Source: Cyathus striatus
Taxonomy: Eukaryota > Basidiomycota > Agaricomycetes > Agaricales > Nidulariaceae
Length of the DNA stretch: 64,000 nucleotides
Direction: 5' to 3'
Assembly (NCBI GenBank): GCA_025738555.1
Contig: JAOVFP010000018.1
Coordinates: forward strand, 2,542,001 to 2,606,000
The translations under genes were made by a program, and so were the position numbers. Shown here piece by piece: positions 23,484 to 35,214 of the stretch. Numbering within the stretch: the stretch's first letter is position 1; each line of letters starts with the position of its first letter. The notes under the pieces are model-generated. The model did no database searches and had not been told where the DNA came from. It worked only from the letters and a program-made list of their open reading frames with translations.

Positions 23484-24470
23484 GCTCTGCTGGTGCAGAA
23501 GCACACGCGAACTATAAAGTACAAGTAAACCGCGTGTCTTCAAAGCTTCAGGGTTCAAATGTTCAACTCCCAGCAGAGATCATTTGTGGGCAACTTCATG
23601 TAAATATTTTACTTACTGTAGTATCATATGTACTGGTTACATTATTTGTATCATCTACAACCTTGCTGTTTAGGTTCTCTGGTGGTGTACTAATACACGC
23701 GCCTGTCGAGTGCAAGTAAACCGTGCGTAATCTGGGTTCGACTCCCGTACACTGGCAGAAACTGTACTGAGTGCTCCATCATTTTACTTACTGCAGGTAG
23801 TTACACGACATGTACTATTTACAAGATTGACGTTTAACTTCTCTGTTGGCCGAGCAGTCTCATCCGACCTTAAAGTGCAGGTGAGCTGTGTGTTATCTGG
23901 GTTCGACTCCCAGACAAATATAATATATGTTCGACGTTTGTTTTACTTACAGTGCAAGCGATAACATTACTTATATCATATATAAGCTTGTCGTATTACC
24001 TCTCTGTTGGTGTATTAGTACATGCGCGTCCAGGGTAAAATCGCGTGTTATGGCTCGCACGTTCAACTCCTAACAGAGGGACTTCCGAAGCTCATGCTAT
24101 TAACTTTTTATTTCCAGCAGTCGGTTACATGACTGACAACATTTTCAAATACTTACAGAAAACTTACAGTGAATAGACTCTATGTTGGTGCGGCTTGTCA
24201 AGTCATCAATAAGCTGGGTTCAACGTTCAACTCCGACCAGGCAAAGAAATATCGGCTCTGAAGGTCTTACTAGAATTTTTTGTTAGCTACTGAGTCTGCG
24301 TGAAGAATATACCTTATACCCTTTACATGTTTTCCGTTTGAACTCTCTGTTGGTCCATTAGTATATGTTCTTGGAACGTGCAAGTGAATTGTGCGTAAGC
24401 TAGGTTTGACTCCTAGCTAGCAGAGAGGCTATATCTTCAACGTACGAGTCAGTTTCGACTATTTTATTTA
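23484..24470 (+). ncRNA. Tandem array of six tRNA-like, pol III-type units
   Basis: Six diverged units repeat about every 160-180 bp. Each begins with a CTCTGTTGGT-like start (A-box region, e.g. TTGGTGTATTAGTA) and ends with a B box: GTTCAACTCC at 23561, GTTCGACTCC at 23736 and 23901, GTTCAACTCC at 24061 and 24225, GTTTGACTCC at 24404. Units 1 and 4 have strong end pairing (CTCTGCTGG with CCAGCAGAG in unit 1). In unit 3 the T arm CTGGG/CCCAG is intact. Each B box is followed within about 35-50 nt by a run of four or more T (23607, 23782, 23941, 24105, 24276, 24462), the pol III terminator. None folds as a full canonical tRNA by eye, and no anticodon can be assigned with confidence. They could be tRNA pseudogenes, a SINE-like array or a small RNA family. 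Confidence 0.55.
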
Positions 24471-24797
24471 TTGCAGACAGTACATTTCGTATCACCTTGC
24501 TTGCAAGGTACTCTCTCGGGTGAAAATAGGTCCCACTTTTGGTCATTCACGTGATTTCTCTCACGATCGCGTGTCCTCTTTCGGCCTCATTTCGTTTTCG
24601 ACTTAGTACCTCTGTTATCCATCTCGCTCTTCCAACACTCAAACCTTCGCGTAGGTTCATACGTTCACGTACCACCGCCTCAAGCTCGCCGTGTGCGCAC
24701 CAATGTCCGTCATTCTCGCTGTGAATGTGCCTCCAGATCCCACGGTTAATCACGCGTACACGTCGCTAACTCATCTTTCACTTCCGTCTGCACAATA

Positions 24798-25477
24798 CTG
24801 GATCATTTCGACCGATTGTTCGCTGACATTTTGTGTGACCGAAATTTTCAGTTCATTGTTCTGTTCGTGGCCTATTTTAGTGTGTGACATCATTCAAATT
24901 TGTTCGTACCCTTTAAGAGTGAACTATGGGACTTGCTACTAATACTTACTGAAGTAAGTATTTCTACAATTGACAAACAATAAGTACCAATACCAATACT
25001 GTAACAATGAGTAGCATTTATTTAGTAATAGTAGAGAATACACGCAACAAACACTTTGTTTATAGAATTTGAGGTAAGTACAGTATGTCATTTTTATCCA
25101 ATCAACATGAGATATAACATTGAAAGTTAGATTAAAGACAGCGGTATTGGACCACATCGAAAACTCCACTGGCCGTGACTCATTTTTTGGACTTCAACGT
25201 TGATACATTACTAATTGACACAGCTCCAGAACTTAGGCAGGGGGAGAGGAAATTTTTTTAAAACACTGTGTATTTTACAGAAGCTTGGGAGGAACATTAG
25301 AAATCCAGTACATACAGTTAATAATGAAAAAACCAATTTTTTGTGTCTAATTTTGGCCTTTTTTTGTTTCACTGGACCTTTGTTCGGTGCTCCTCGGGAC
25401 GCGTGACATTTGTCAAAATTGTTCTGTTTCTAGACGTCATGTGACGCGTGACCAAACAATCAGTCGAAATGATCCAG
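24798..25477. mobile_element. Non-autonomous TA-flanked TIR element, copy 2
   Basis: Inverted ends of about 21 bp (CTGGATCATTTCGACCGATT at the left, one mismatch at the right) enclose 680 bp between TA dinucleotides at 24796-24797 and 25478-25479. Similarity extends inward to roughly 70 bp. The right part carries two GCGTGAC motifs as in copies 1 and 3. No transposase seen. Confidence 0.6.
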
Positions 25478-25479
25478 TA

Positions 25480-27337
25480 CCCCCTGATGCTCTCGAAATC
25501 GGACCGACTTCTCCCCAATGCTGGATGAACTATCATGCTAACGAGCAACCCAAGCACTTGGGTATGGACACACGAAGCTAGCGACTCCGGAACTAGCTCA
25601 CAAGCTGGAGATCTCAACATCAGCAACTTAACATCCCATCCCCCTCTACCCACCATCATTACATTTCCCTCTTCTATTCATATCACACTTATCTCTCTTC
25701 ACATTTTATATACAAAATCCTTACACTCTCCTTGAAACACTTGTCTATTTTGCTATCACACTCTTGGCTTCAAGAAGTTTTTATTCGCTCTTTTAGGTAT
25801 AATTTCTTACCTTCTTTCCTATATAAACCATGTATCTAGGTCTCTAAAAATTCAGTGATTTCACCCCACTTTTCTAACTCATTCTCGGCCTCTCGTTTCG
25901 TGTTTACTCGTCATCTCTATTGTTCTCTGTCGCTCTCTTTGTTCACAGCAAGTCTCACTCGTTCAAAAACACTCAAGAACTTTGTCTCGATGTTCTGACT
26001 CTGTTGCGCCGTTCTACGTCTTGTTTATGTCACTAACACCCTCTCCTTCTCAACCTTAGGACCTTAACACTGGATGGACACACCAGTGGCTCGCATTCCT
26101 TTGTCTAGGAACCTTCAAACTCACATTTCCTCTTCACTGCAATACAATGTAACATCAATTACTGCATACCAAAGTATATTATTCTTCGTTTCCCTTATGC
26201 CATATAAAATCTGCTTTCTCTGATACAGGCCTTTGTCTGCTTCTGACGAACACAGGTAACCCAGTGACTCAGTGAGTCAGTTCGAATTTTTCTCCCAGAT
26301 AAATCATTTGTTGACTTACTATAGCATGGGGTGTATTGCATATGTACAGCCAGACACTACTCTATCGATCATACATGCAGTAGTCATCAAGCTGGATTGT
26401 TTGATTGAAGACAAGCCCCACATCTAGGCCTGGAGTGGGAGCTGGAGGTGGCTAGTTGTGGGGAGAGACAGCAGGAACTACCACAGGGATATAGAAAGAG
26501 AGGAGCATCTGCAGATGCTGGTAACTGAGCTCATATTTACTACTCTGCCAATTTACTTGTAATCCGTACTATAGTCCCTCCTCCAGGTAATAAGATAACT
26601 CCACATGAAAAAAATGACCTACATAAATTAGACCCTCTGGTATCTCTACCACTAAGCAGGCATCATCACACTGCTTATTAATCTCAATCTCGGACTCTTA
26701 TTTACTCCAACATGCAATCCATACCGCAGTCATTCTCCTTATTTATTAACTTATTTCTTTCTTTCCTTCATGCAAGCAAGGTTTTGGTCGATGAAGTCGA
26801 CACTTCCAAGTATTCTGTCTGGGTTAAAATGGGTTGCACTTTTCGACCTTCATGTGCACTCTCCCATGGTCACATGCTCTCACTTGGCTCTCTTCTCAGC
26901 GGAACATTGCAAGTCTCTCTCCGATGCATTCTCCTCTCCCTTCCCTCGTTTAGTCCCTTCGTGTATTGCGTTACTTGCCGCTATGAAAATCTATATCTTC
27001 AACACGAAACCCGACACCTGGAGTCTGATAGGTTTTGACGTGTCATGTGGCCTGGCAAGGCTGTTCTGTGTGAGTAGCGCCTCCCTTTGTCTGGTAATAC
27101 GACACTGAAGCAAACAAGGTTCCAATAGTTTGATCGAATCAACATTCGGGCACTAGGATAGTAAAGTCACTGAGATAACTTCAATGAGTAAGTCAGAATA
27201 TGTACCAACTTCACTGATTAACACTTACCTTGTTCGTTATGGAATGTCTTCTGCTAACTCCGAGAAATCTAGCTCTATAGTTTTAAACCCGAGAGTGAGG
27301 AGACTGACAGGCGTATATGCAATGTATCAATACATAC
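25480..27337. other. Gene-poor stretch
   Basis: No gene identified. Pyrimidine-rich, with low-quality ORFs only. The segment near 26830-26900 weakly resembles 24520-24580, suggesting old duplicated repeat sequence. Confidence 0.45.
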
Positions 27338-28154
27338 GGTGTTTGTACTCCACCATTTGATCAGGGCTGTGTCAACAGGTTCCTCGCCATCTATATCAAC
27401 AAAATCAGGCTGAGGAATCTTTGGGGGTGTAATCTTGTCAGAAGTAACAAGAATAGAGGGGGTGGATGGAGAGAGAATAGAGAATAATAAGAGCAAGGAA
27501 GGTGATAAGAGAGCAAATAACTCAAACACAAACACTAACACAGACACAAGATGGGAAGGAAACTTATTGACTACTACCAAGTTACAGAGTGTTTATATAT
27601 ACTGAGGGTGTCTACCAAAGTCCCAACCAAGGTCCATGTAACTAAGGTAACTGACAGCTGTCAATCTGTCAATCACATATCTGTCAATCACAGAACTGTC
27701 AATCAAGGATCTGTCAATCACAGAACTGTCAAGTATGACAGGTGACAAGTGACAGCTGTCAAAGAAGCTGTGCAACCCTGAATATCTAACAAATCTTGCC
27801 AGTCTCTCGGTCGTATTTATAGCAAGCGAGGTTCCTGCCAATTGTGCAGACCCCAAAGAGCTTGGGAGCTCGAGTAGAACACAGCGACAATTGCCAAATG
27901 CACTCCTGCATTGCTTCATCCGTGACTTTACACTTATTTGGCTTGTTAAAAAACTTTGCAGGCTTAGTCGCTGCAACCAAGATAGCACTTTTCCCTAATG
28001 TATCCACAAGAACCTCGTAACTGCGAAGACATTTAAAGGTTGGACAGCCGGAGATATCGACAGGGAGAGAGGGATTGGTTGGGAAGCAAAAGTTGAATGG
28101 CAAACAGATAGGGCTTCGACTGAGTGCATGTTGCGGTGTAGTCCCCTTCACCAA
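27338..28154 (-). pseudogene. Unknown gene fragment split by a solo LTR
   Basis: An open minus-strand frame runs from 28154 to the edge of the LTR at 27791, with LFGVCTIGRNLACYKYD near its end, and resumes in the same frame after the LTR (27435 down to 27338, IPQPDFVDIDGEEPVD...), ending at a GTATGT splice donor. One copy of the 5-bp target duplication bridges the two halves without changing frame, so the LTR landed inside an exon. I do not recognise the family; the TIG...CYKYD segment looks like a conserved core of a fungal protein. Upstream and downstream exons were not found. Confidence 0.5.
27436..27791 (-). mobile_element. Solo LTR, 356 bp
   Basis: Starts TGTCAGAAG and ends CTAACA on the plus strand, flanked by a perfect 5-bp direct repeat AATCT (27431-27435 and 27792-27796). 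On the minus strand it has a TATATATAAA box at about 27590-27600, preceded by a cluster of TGACA/TGTCA motifs, so transcription would run leftward. Formed by recombination between the two LTRs of a lost element. Confidence 0.8.
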
Positions 28155-28500
28155 AGTACCGCAGATGCTCGTGGTTCGTGATCATTGTAGAGCAAGCAAT
28201 TTGCCTGTACCGTAGAATCGGCCTCGTGTCGGTTTTTATTAGTCTGCTCGTTTACATTTTTCTGCACCTATTTAAGTACAGTACTCGATGTTCTTTGAAT
28301 ATCAGGTTACTCTTCCCCCCTTCTTCACTTCTCAATGTACCTCACTAGCACCTGAGGATAGACGAATGTGCTATCTGCTCACAAATTCTTGTAAAGAATT
28401 ACCTTCAACCCGGAATATTCTTCCACGTCCTAGACATAGTACTGCGCATACATGCCCGTCATCACCAGACATTGATCTGAACCCCCCATCATCAGTAACA

Positions 28501-29874
28501 ATGAGTTCCCATTCCCCATCACCTAAACTGTCAGAAAGCATGGCACCTGAACTGGATCCATATGGCAAAAATGCGCCAAAATGGAACAGTCAAGGTAGTG
28601 AAGTGGCATTTTGGTTAGACTCCCTAGAAGGGCTCTTTACACATCATAAAATAACTGATGATAAGATGAAAGTGGACTTCACATTGAATACAATCACTAA
28701 TTCACCAAGAAGGAAACAAGTCAAGAGCTTCCCAGAGAGGAAAGGAGAAGATAGAACATGGGATAAATTTAAGAAGCAGATGTTGCAGGAATATGATCCA
28801 GAGAATGAGATGGGTTCACAAGAGAAGCTAAAGAGATTGATGGATGAGCAGCATGAGAATTGAGGGATTAGAGTAATGCAGAAGACAGTGTGGAAAGAGT
28901 TCCATTGTAATTTCAAGGTGGAAGCTGAAGAAATTGCACAACAGATATCAAATGCTGAGCAAGTGTGGTTTGTTATGTGGTCATTGCACAAAGATCTGAG
29001 GGAAATGGTAAGGCATCAGCTAGATATGGCCAATTCACTAAAGACACCTACCCCAGGGACAGAGATCGACCCTGAAGACCTGTACAAACTTGACGAGGTT
29101 TTATCTGTGTGTGATGATATAATTCATAATAGAGGACTATCATTTGAGATGGACAGTGAAGATGAGGAGGAATATGTAGAGAAGTGTGAGCATAAGAAAT
29201 CAAGAAGATTTAGCAGAGACAAGTCGGTAGAGTTGCCAATAGCTGTGAAAAAAGAAGAGCCTGATGACTCTAAATTTACACAGTTGTTAAAAAGCACTGA
29301 GAGTAGAATGGCCTCTATCGAAAGAGAAGTCCAGAGTTTCCAACAGGGAATTCAGGAAGTAAAGGCGCTAATACAGGCATCTGTGAGCCATCTGGCTCAA
29401 CCCAATCCTAGCCCAGGATGGACTTCATATCAATATTGAAGCAATCAGGTGCCACCAGTTGCAATGTCTAATTTTGGACAGAGGCTGGTGGGAAATTGGA
29501 GTGGGGGCAATCAGGGTAGCCAGCCTTTCTTCTGGGGATGTTTCTATTGTGGGGGGACTTGTAGTTTCATTTCGTGCCCTGTCAAAGCTAAAGATCTCGA
29601 AGGAGGAGTGATTAGAGAAGAGTGTGGATCAATTGTGTTGAATGGATCGAATGAAATATTGCCGAGAGTGTCTCATCCCTATAAAGAATTAGTAGATAAG
29701 ATGTTGAAGAGAAAGGAATCAGATATTCCTAGTGTAAATTTGTATGAGCAACCTGCAGAGCAAATTAGATATTTGCAGCAGCAGATTCAAGAACTGCAGT
29801 TCTCTACAATGCAGAGAGAAAATGACACACAGCAGGAATATGGGGAGGGACCAAGCCAGTACATACAGACATGA
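28501..29874 (+). pseudogene. Gag remnant of the degenerate gypsy element
   Basis: From an ATG at 28501 the frame continues through TGA codons at 28861 and 29437 to a third at 29872. The first part resembles a retrotransposon capsid domain (WNSQGSEVAFWLDSLEGLF...). Near 29550 a nucleocapsid zinc knuckle is recognisable (CFYCGG...), but its histidine position is lost. A coiled-coil/acidic region lies between. The C-terminal part drifts into another frame after 29874. Confidence 0.65.
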
Positions 29875-30139
29875 ACTGGTAAAGATACCAATCTGGGTTT
29901 CTGAAAGGTTCGAGGAAGGAAGTACAGTGGCCCAAACCAATCATTCTTGAAAAGCCTGAGGTCACACGTGCTCCGGAGGACAGTGCAAGAATAAAGGCAG
30001 TCAGATTTGAGGAGAGAGAGTGAGAAGAAGGAGAGCTCGTGGATACAGAATCAAATAGTGAGGAGGAAGAAAATATACTAAAAAGAACAAAATAAATAAA
30101 ACCCAGAAAAAAGAAGAAAAAGTTGAAACCCATAAAAAA

Positions 30140-31602
30140 GTGTCTGAGTTAGAGAACAATAATTTATTAGGGCCAGAGCTACCCTTTAGATTTATAAAGC
30201 CCATAAAACCAAGTCCAGGTCACTTGCCAATACTGGTGAACAAACTACCAAAAAGGCAACCTGCCTATAGACAGAGAGCAGAAGTAGAGGCAAATGCAAA
30301 GCCTGAGGATGTTGTAGATAAGATCCTAGACATGCCTATCATGTTAATGCTGAAAGATATTTTAGGATTATCGCCAGCAGTCAGGAATGAGTTGCAAGTG
30401 AAGCTCATTATGAAACATATGCCACTAGCTAAGAATAGCACATATGATAAGTACAAGCTAGCTAACAAAAGGCCCACAGCTAGGATTGAAGAAGTCACAG
30501 ATGATGAGGCTCCAGGCAAGCCAAGTCTTCAATGGATCTATGTTGAAGATAAGGAGCTTCCAAAACCATTGATTAGTAAAAGTGAGAAAGGATGGGTAGT
30601 GTCAGACCTGATCATGCAGTACCTGCACACTTTTTCTCTGGAAGAAAGAGCATGGCATGTATTTGTTGCAAGGGATATGGAAGCATTAAGGGCGATCTCA
30701 GGGAAGATAAATGACACATTGGTGGAAGATGCACTTCTAGATAGTGGTTTGCAGATAGTTACTATGAGCAGAATATTAGCTGAGAAATGCAGACTCCAAT
30801 GGGACCCAGACATGTGCTTAACTATGCAGAGTGTGAATGGGGGTTTAGAACAAACCTGTGGATTAGCTAGAGATGTACCCTTAAGTTTGGGTGAGCTAAC
30901 CCTGTATTTACAAGTTCATATTTTGCTGTCACCACTGTACCAAATGCTATTGGGGTGACCTTTTGATGTACTTATAGCTAGTCACATAGTTACTTCTACA
31001 GATGGGAGAACTATAATAATGTTGACATCTCCAGAAACGGGAGCACACACTGTTATTCCCATGCATGCTAGAGGTAAATGGCGAACTGTAGTTCAAGAGG
31101 AGTCGCCTTTTCGGGATTCAATGAGCCGATGAAAAATCAGGGAGAGTTCGCAGTAGTGGTGTCAGAAGATGGATTTGGAAAGTTAAAAGTAGATAGTATG
31201 TATATGCCAGAAAATACTAAAAATTTCCAGGGAGATGAATTAACCTACACATATTTGCAGGCCCAAGTACAGCATGGTGAAATTAAGGAAGAGAAAGCTT
31301 CACAGTTGTTAAATATACATTTAAATCAATGACTAGGTGAAGGAAAGGAAGGAGATGGATGGGTGGTAAATTTCCATGACATAGTTAAGAAATCTGTGCC
31401 CACCAAGAAAAAGTTGGTACAACATGTATTTGCAGGAAAGAAATATAAACCTGTTGTGAAGAAAGTCAAACCAGTATTAGTGGAACTCCTTAAGGAGTTT
31501 TATATCAAGCATGAGATCATAGGAAATCCCTTAGCTACATTACCAAAATTACCAACTAAGCCGCCAGAATATGAGCCAGGCATTAGATATACTCAGGCAT
31601 GA
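30140..31602 (+). pseudogene. Gag-pol linker and protease remnant
   Basis: ORF 30140-30958 contains LLDSGLQIV, the aspartic protease active-site DSG. It ends at a TGA (30956). The frame shifts, then 31078-31332 and 31363-31602 continue with TGA breaks at 31330 and 31600. Order and content match the protease and the spacer before reverse transcriptase. Confidence 0.6.
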
Positions 31603-31748
31603 AAAGAATATATCAATAAGGCACATACAGAGGAATTTATGTTACCAGAGGAATGTAAGCTAATGCATTGGATGCTTAAGGAACACAAAATGGCTTTTGC
31701 TTGGGAGGAATCAGAAAAGGGTTGGTTTAAGAAGGAGTATTTTCCCCC

Positions 31749-33116
31749 ATGAAAATACCAACTGTACCTCATGTACCATGGGTAGAAAGACTGATACCTA
31801 TTCCACCAGCTATACATGATGAGGTCTGCACCATCATAAAAGCTAAGCTAGATGGTGTTATATATGAACAATCAAACTCTTCATATAGATCTAAGTGGTT
31901 TTACATAATTAAGAAAGATGGTAAAAGTCTTCATCTAGTACATAGTCTGGAACCCCTAAACAAAGTTACTATAGCACACTCGGGATTGCCACCAGCAACT
32001 GAGGAGTTAGCTAACCATTTCGCTGGGCGTGCCTGTGGGGGAATCTTAGATCTGTACATAGGATATGATGAAAGGTTATTGGATGAGGAATTGCAGAATC
32101 TTACCACATTCCAAACACCGTTTGAAGTGTTAAGATTAGTTACCTTACCTATGGGATGGACAAATTCAGTAGCTATATTCCATGATGATGTCACTTATAT
32201 CTTGAGAGATGAAATCCCTGAGTTCACTAAGCCATTTATTGATGATGTGCCTATGAAGGGAGGAAAAACAAGGTATGAAAGGCCAGATGGAACCTATGAG
32301 ATGATTCCTGAGAATCTGGGAATCTGCCATTTTATTTGGGAATATTTCCAAGGTGTAAATAGAGTTCTACAGTGTATGGGATATGTGGGAGGAACTTTCT
32401 CCAGAAAGAAGTCAATTGTATGTGCAGATGAGTTCACAGTGGTAGGACATAGATGTTCTTATCTAGGACATAAGCTGACTAAGCATATGATTGATTCCAT
32501 TATGAATTGGGGACTCTGTAGAAATACAATGGAGGTTAGAGGTTTCTTAGGTACCGCCATACAAGCACATTTAAATATTCCTAAGTTCATTGAGTTAGCC
32601 GCACTTCTTTATGAATTATTAAAGAAGAACATAGAATTCAAATGGGAAGATTTAGAACAGAAGTCTATGGACAATCTTAAACAGGCTGTGTGGAATTATT
32701 TACCAATTTGGACTCTGGATTATAAGAGTAGTCAACCTTTAGTGCTAGCTGTGGATACATCTTACATAGCCGTGGGTTGGTTGATCTATCAAAGGGATGA
32801 AGTAGATCCTTCCAAGATCTGGTACATTCACTTTGGATCAAAGACTTTAACTAGATGTCAAAGTCGCTATTCACAACCGAAACAAGAATTGTTAGGGTTA
32901 CACATGGTTTTGGAAGAAGAACAGTACCTATTGTGAGGATGTCATAATTTAGTTGTTGAAACTGATGTGAAATATTTGCATGGGATGTTGAATAACCCTG
33001 GGGGAATGCCAAATGCCACTACAAATAGATAGGTGGATTATATTCATACAAATTTCTTCTTTACGCTAGTTCATAAAGCAGGGAAGACATTTGGGCCAGA
33101 TGGTTTATCTAGGTGA
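31749..33116 (+). pseudogene. Reverse transcriptase / RNase H remnant
   Basis: One 395-codon open stretch (31749-32936) holds the RT palm with FIDDVPMKG at the YxDD position, followed by an RNase H-like segment (LAVDTSYIAVGW). The frame then meets TGA at 32934, TAG at 33030 and TGA at 33114. The catalytic Asp pair is still present although the ORF is broken on both sides. Confidence 0.75.
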
Positions 33117-33146
33117 AGGTATGTACTGGGGGATCGAATAGACTGG

Positions 33147-34988
33147 GTGTTTATGGATGAATCTGAGGATGACAAAAAGCCAATACAATATATGAAAGCC
33201 AGAGATGGTGATCCAGACCCATTGAAGCTTGAAGAATTTTATGATGAGATCAACAATAGAACAGGATTTCTGTATGATATCACTGAGGATATTGATTCAT
33301 TTAAGGATGAGCTAAACATGGCAAAGGAGGAATATCGTAAAGAACAGGAAATCAGACAACAGATCATAAATTCTGATAAATGTGCTCCAGCTCAGCAAAC
33401 ATATCTGCAGCAATTTGTACAAGTCCCAGTAGTACCTGACCCAACCCTGAGAGATGACCCTGAGCTAAGGGCATCATATTCAGAAGATCACTGTAAGAAA
33501 CAAGTGCGATTTATGGATCAATGCATAGAAAGCATGCGTGAACTCTTAGCAAATCCGAAGTCTGAAAGTAGTGAGTGGACTAAGGAGGACAAATGAAACT
33601 ATGAGTTAGCTAGCAGGTTTTTATTGTGTAATGGTAAGTTGTATTATAAGGACGAGGAAGAACAACATAAGTTGTTTGTAGAAAAGGAAGAGTGTATGTA
33701 TATGATGAAGGTGGCACACAATACTTTAGGACCTTGTGGGGTCTTTGCAACCACGGAACTATTAACACATAGATTTTGGTGGCTGCAGGTCTCTAATGAT
33801 GTACAATGGTATATAGCTACTTGTCATATTTGTCAGAAACGGCAGAAACAATTGTTTGAGACAATGCCAGTCCTTACAGAAACACTGTTGATCTTTCAAA
33901 TATTACACATGGATGTATTAAACATGTCTACAAATAAATCTAATCAGTGTAAATACATTGTTCACAGTCACTGTGCTTTGTCATCATGGTCAGAAGCTAA
34001 AGCAATCAGGAATGAAAATGCATGTGCTATTGGAGAGTGGCTGTTTGAAGACATCATATGTAGATGGGGGTGTATTCAGAAAATAGTGATGGATAATGGA
34101 ACCACATTCTTACAAGCAGTTAAGTGGTTAAGGGAAAAATACAATATAACTGGTATATCCATATCCCCTTATAACTCAAGAGCTAACAGAACAATTGAAT
34201 GACCCCATTGGGATCTGCGACAGATGCTTGTAAAAAGTTCAGAACCAGATTTATCTAAATGGTACTGGTTTTTGCTGCATGTTCTATGGGCCGATCGTAT
34301 GACCACTAGGAAACAGTTTGGTTGTTCTCCATATTTTATAATTACTGGACAACACCCAGTGTTACCTTTGGATTTGCAAGAAGCTACTTGGTTTATACCA
34401 GTGCCAGATGGACTTATGTCTACAAGCAATTTAATTGGTCTATGAGTGAGGGCTTTAGCAAAACATGCACACCACATCAAAGATATGCAGAATAGGGTAA
34501 CTAAGGAAAAGATAAGGAGATTAGCTAAAATGGAACAAGATGTGCAACACAAAGTAAAGGAATGGATTTTCAATCCAGGAGATCTCGTGCTTGTACGAAG
34601 TCCAAAAATAGGGAAACTTTCGAATTTGAAGAATCAAGTCAGGTACAACAGACCTTATGTTGTGGTATCATGTTCAAAAGGGGGTAGTTATATTCTCTGT
34701 GAAATGAATGGAGCTATATTACAAAATAAGGTAGCTAGATTACAAGTAATACCATATCTAGCTAGGAAAAGAATAGAGTTCTTAGAGGAAGTACAAAAGT
34801 TAATTGGGTTAACACCCAAACTTTTGGAAACCATGTTATCTGAAGAAGAAGATGAAACACCATCTAAAATTCAGGAGGACTTACATTTCCGAAAAATCCA
34901 TCTGAAAGTGCATGAAAGCGAGTCTTCAAGCAAAATGGGACCGGATATATTTGATGAGGTTATACCAAACTTGGAAGACTCAGATTAA
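33147..34988 (+). pseudogene. Integrase remnant
   Basis: Same frame as the RT segment. An HHCC zinc-binding region lies at 33700-33840 (ending CHICQK). The catalytic core keeps Asp (HMDVLN), Asp (VMDNGT) and Glu (NRTIE). TGA codons interrupt at 33594, 34200 and 34443. The final ORF to 34988 is the basic C-terminal domain (FNPGDLVLVRSPKIGKL). No chromodomain was seen. Confidence 0.75.
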
Positions 34989-35214
34989 TGAGGGAAAGAG
35001 CGCAGCACAATCACAAATATCATATAAAAAAGTTTGAGGGGGAATGCTACATGTGCGGGGATCGTGCTACAAGCCTATTCTACTGTTACCATACAGTGTC
35101 CTTGCCTATAACAGTCCCTATTCACATCTAAATCCCTTAGCTAACCACAGTACACGTTAATCTATAAATAAATCAATAGAAGTTACTAGTGATTTATAAA
35201 TAGATAAACAGAAG

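Larger units (their letters stand above)
28288..35043 (+). mobile_element. Degenerate Ty3/gypsy-type LTR retrotransposon
   Basis: Gag, protease, reverse transcriptase, RNase H and integrase occur in Ty3/gypsy order on the plus strand. The coding region is cut by at least eleven TGA and one TAG codons, most in the frame of their neighbours, and changes frame several times between 29.8 and 31.75 kb. CpG is very scarce. A purine-rich tract (GTTTGAGGGGGA) at about 35032-35043 marks the 3' end, with a possible LTR start TGCTACATG at 35045. No matching 5' LTR was found upstream of gag, so the left boundary is uncertain. The element is dead. Confidence 0.8.

Noticed and set aside
26820..26900. Similarity to 24520-24590
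   Set aside because: Resemblance is weak and short; not enough to define a repeat family by eye.
27275..27580. 101-residue minus ORF with a hydrophobic N-terminus
   Set aside because: It straddles the boundary of the solo LTR; the first half is LTR sequence and the second half belongs to the interrupted exon.
27640..27780. CRISPR-like short direct repeats (CTGTCAATCACAG type)
   Set aside because: Repeats are adjacent and variable without unique spacers, lie within an LTR U3, and the genome is eukaryotic.
28501..34988. Recoding of TGA as an amino acid across the long gypsy ORFs
   Set aside because: Several frameshifts, a TAG and severe CpG depletion show mutational decay. Host genes here use TGA as stop.
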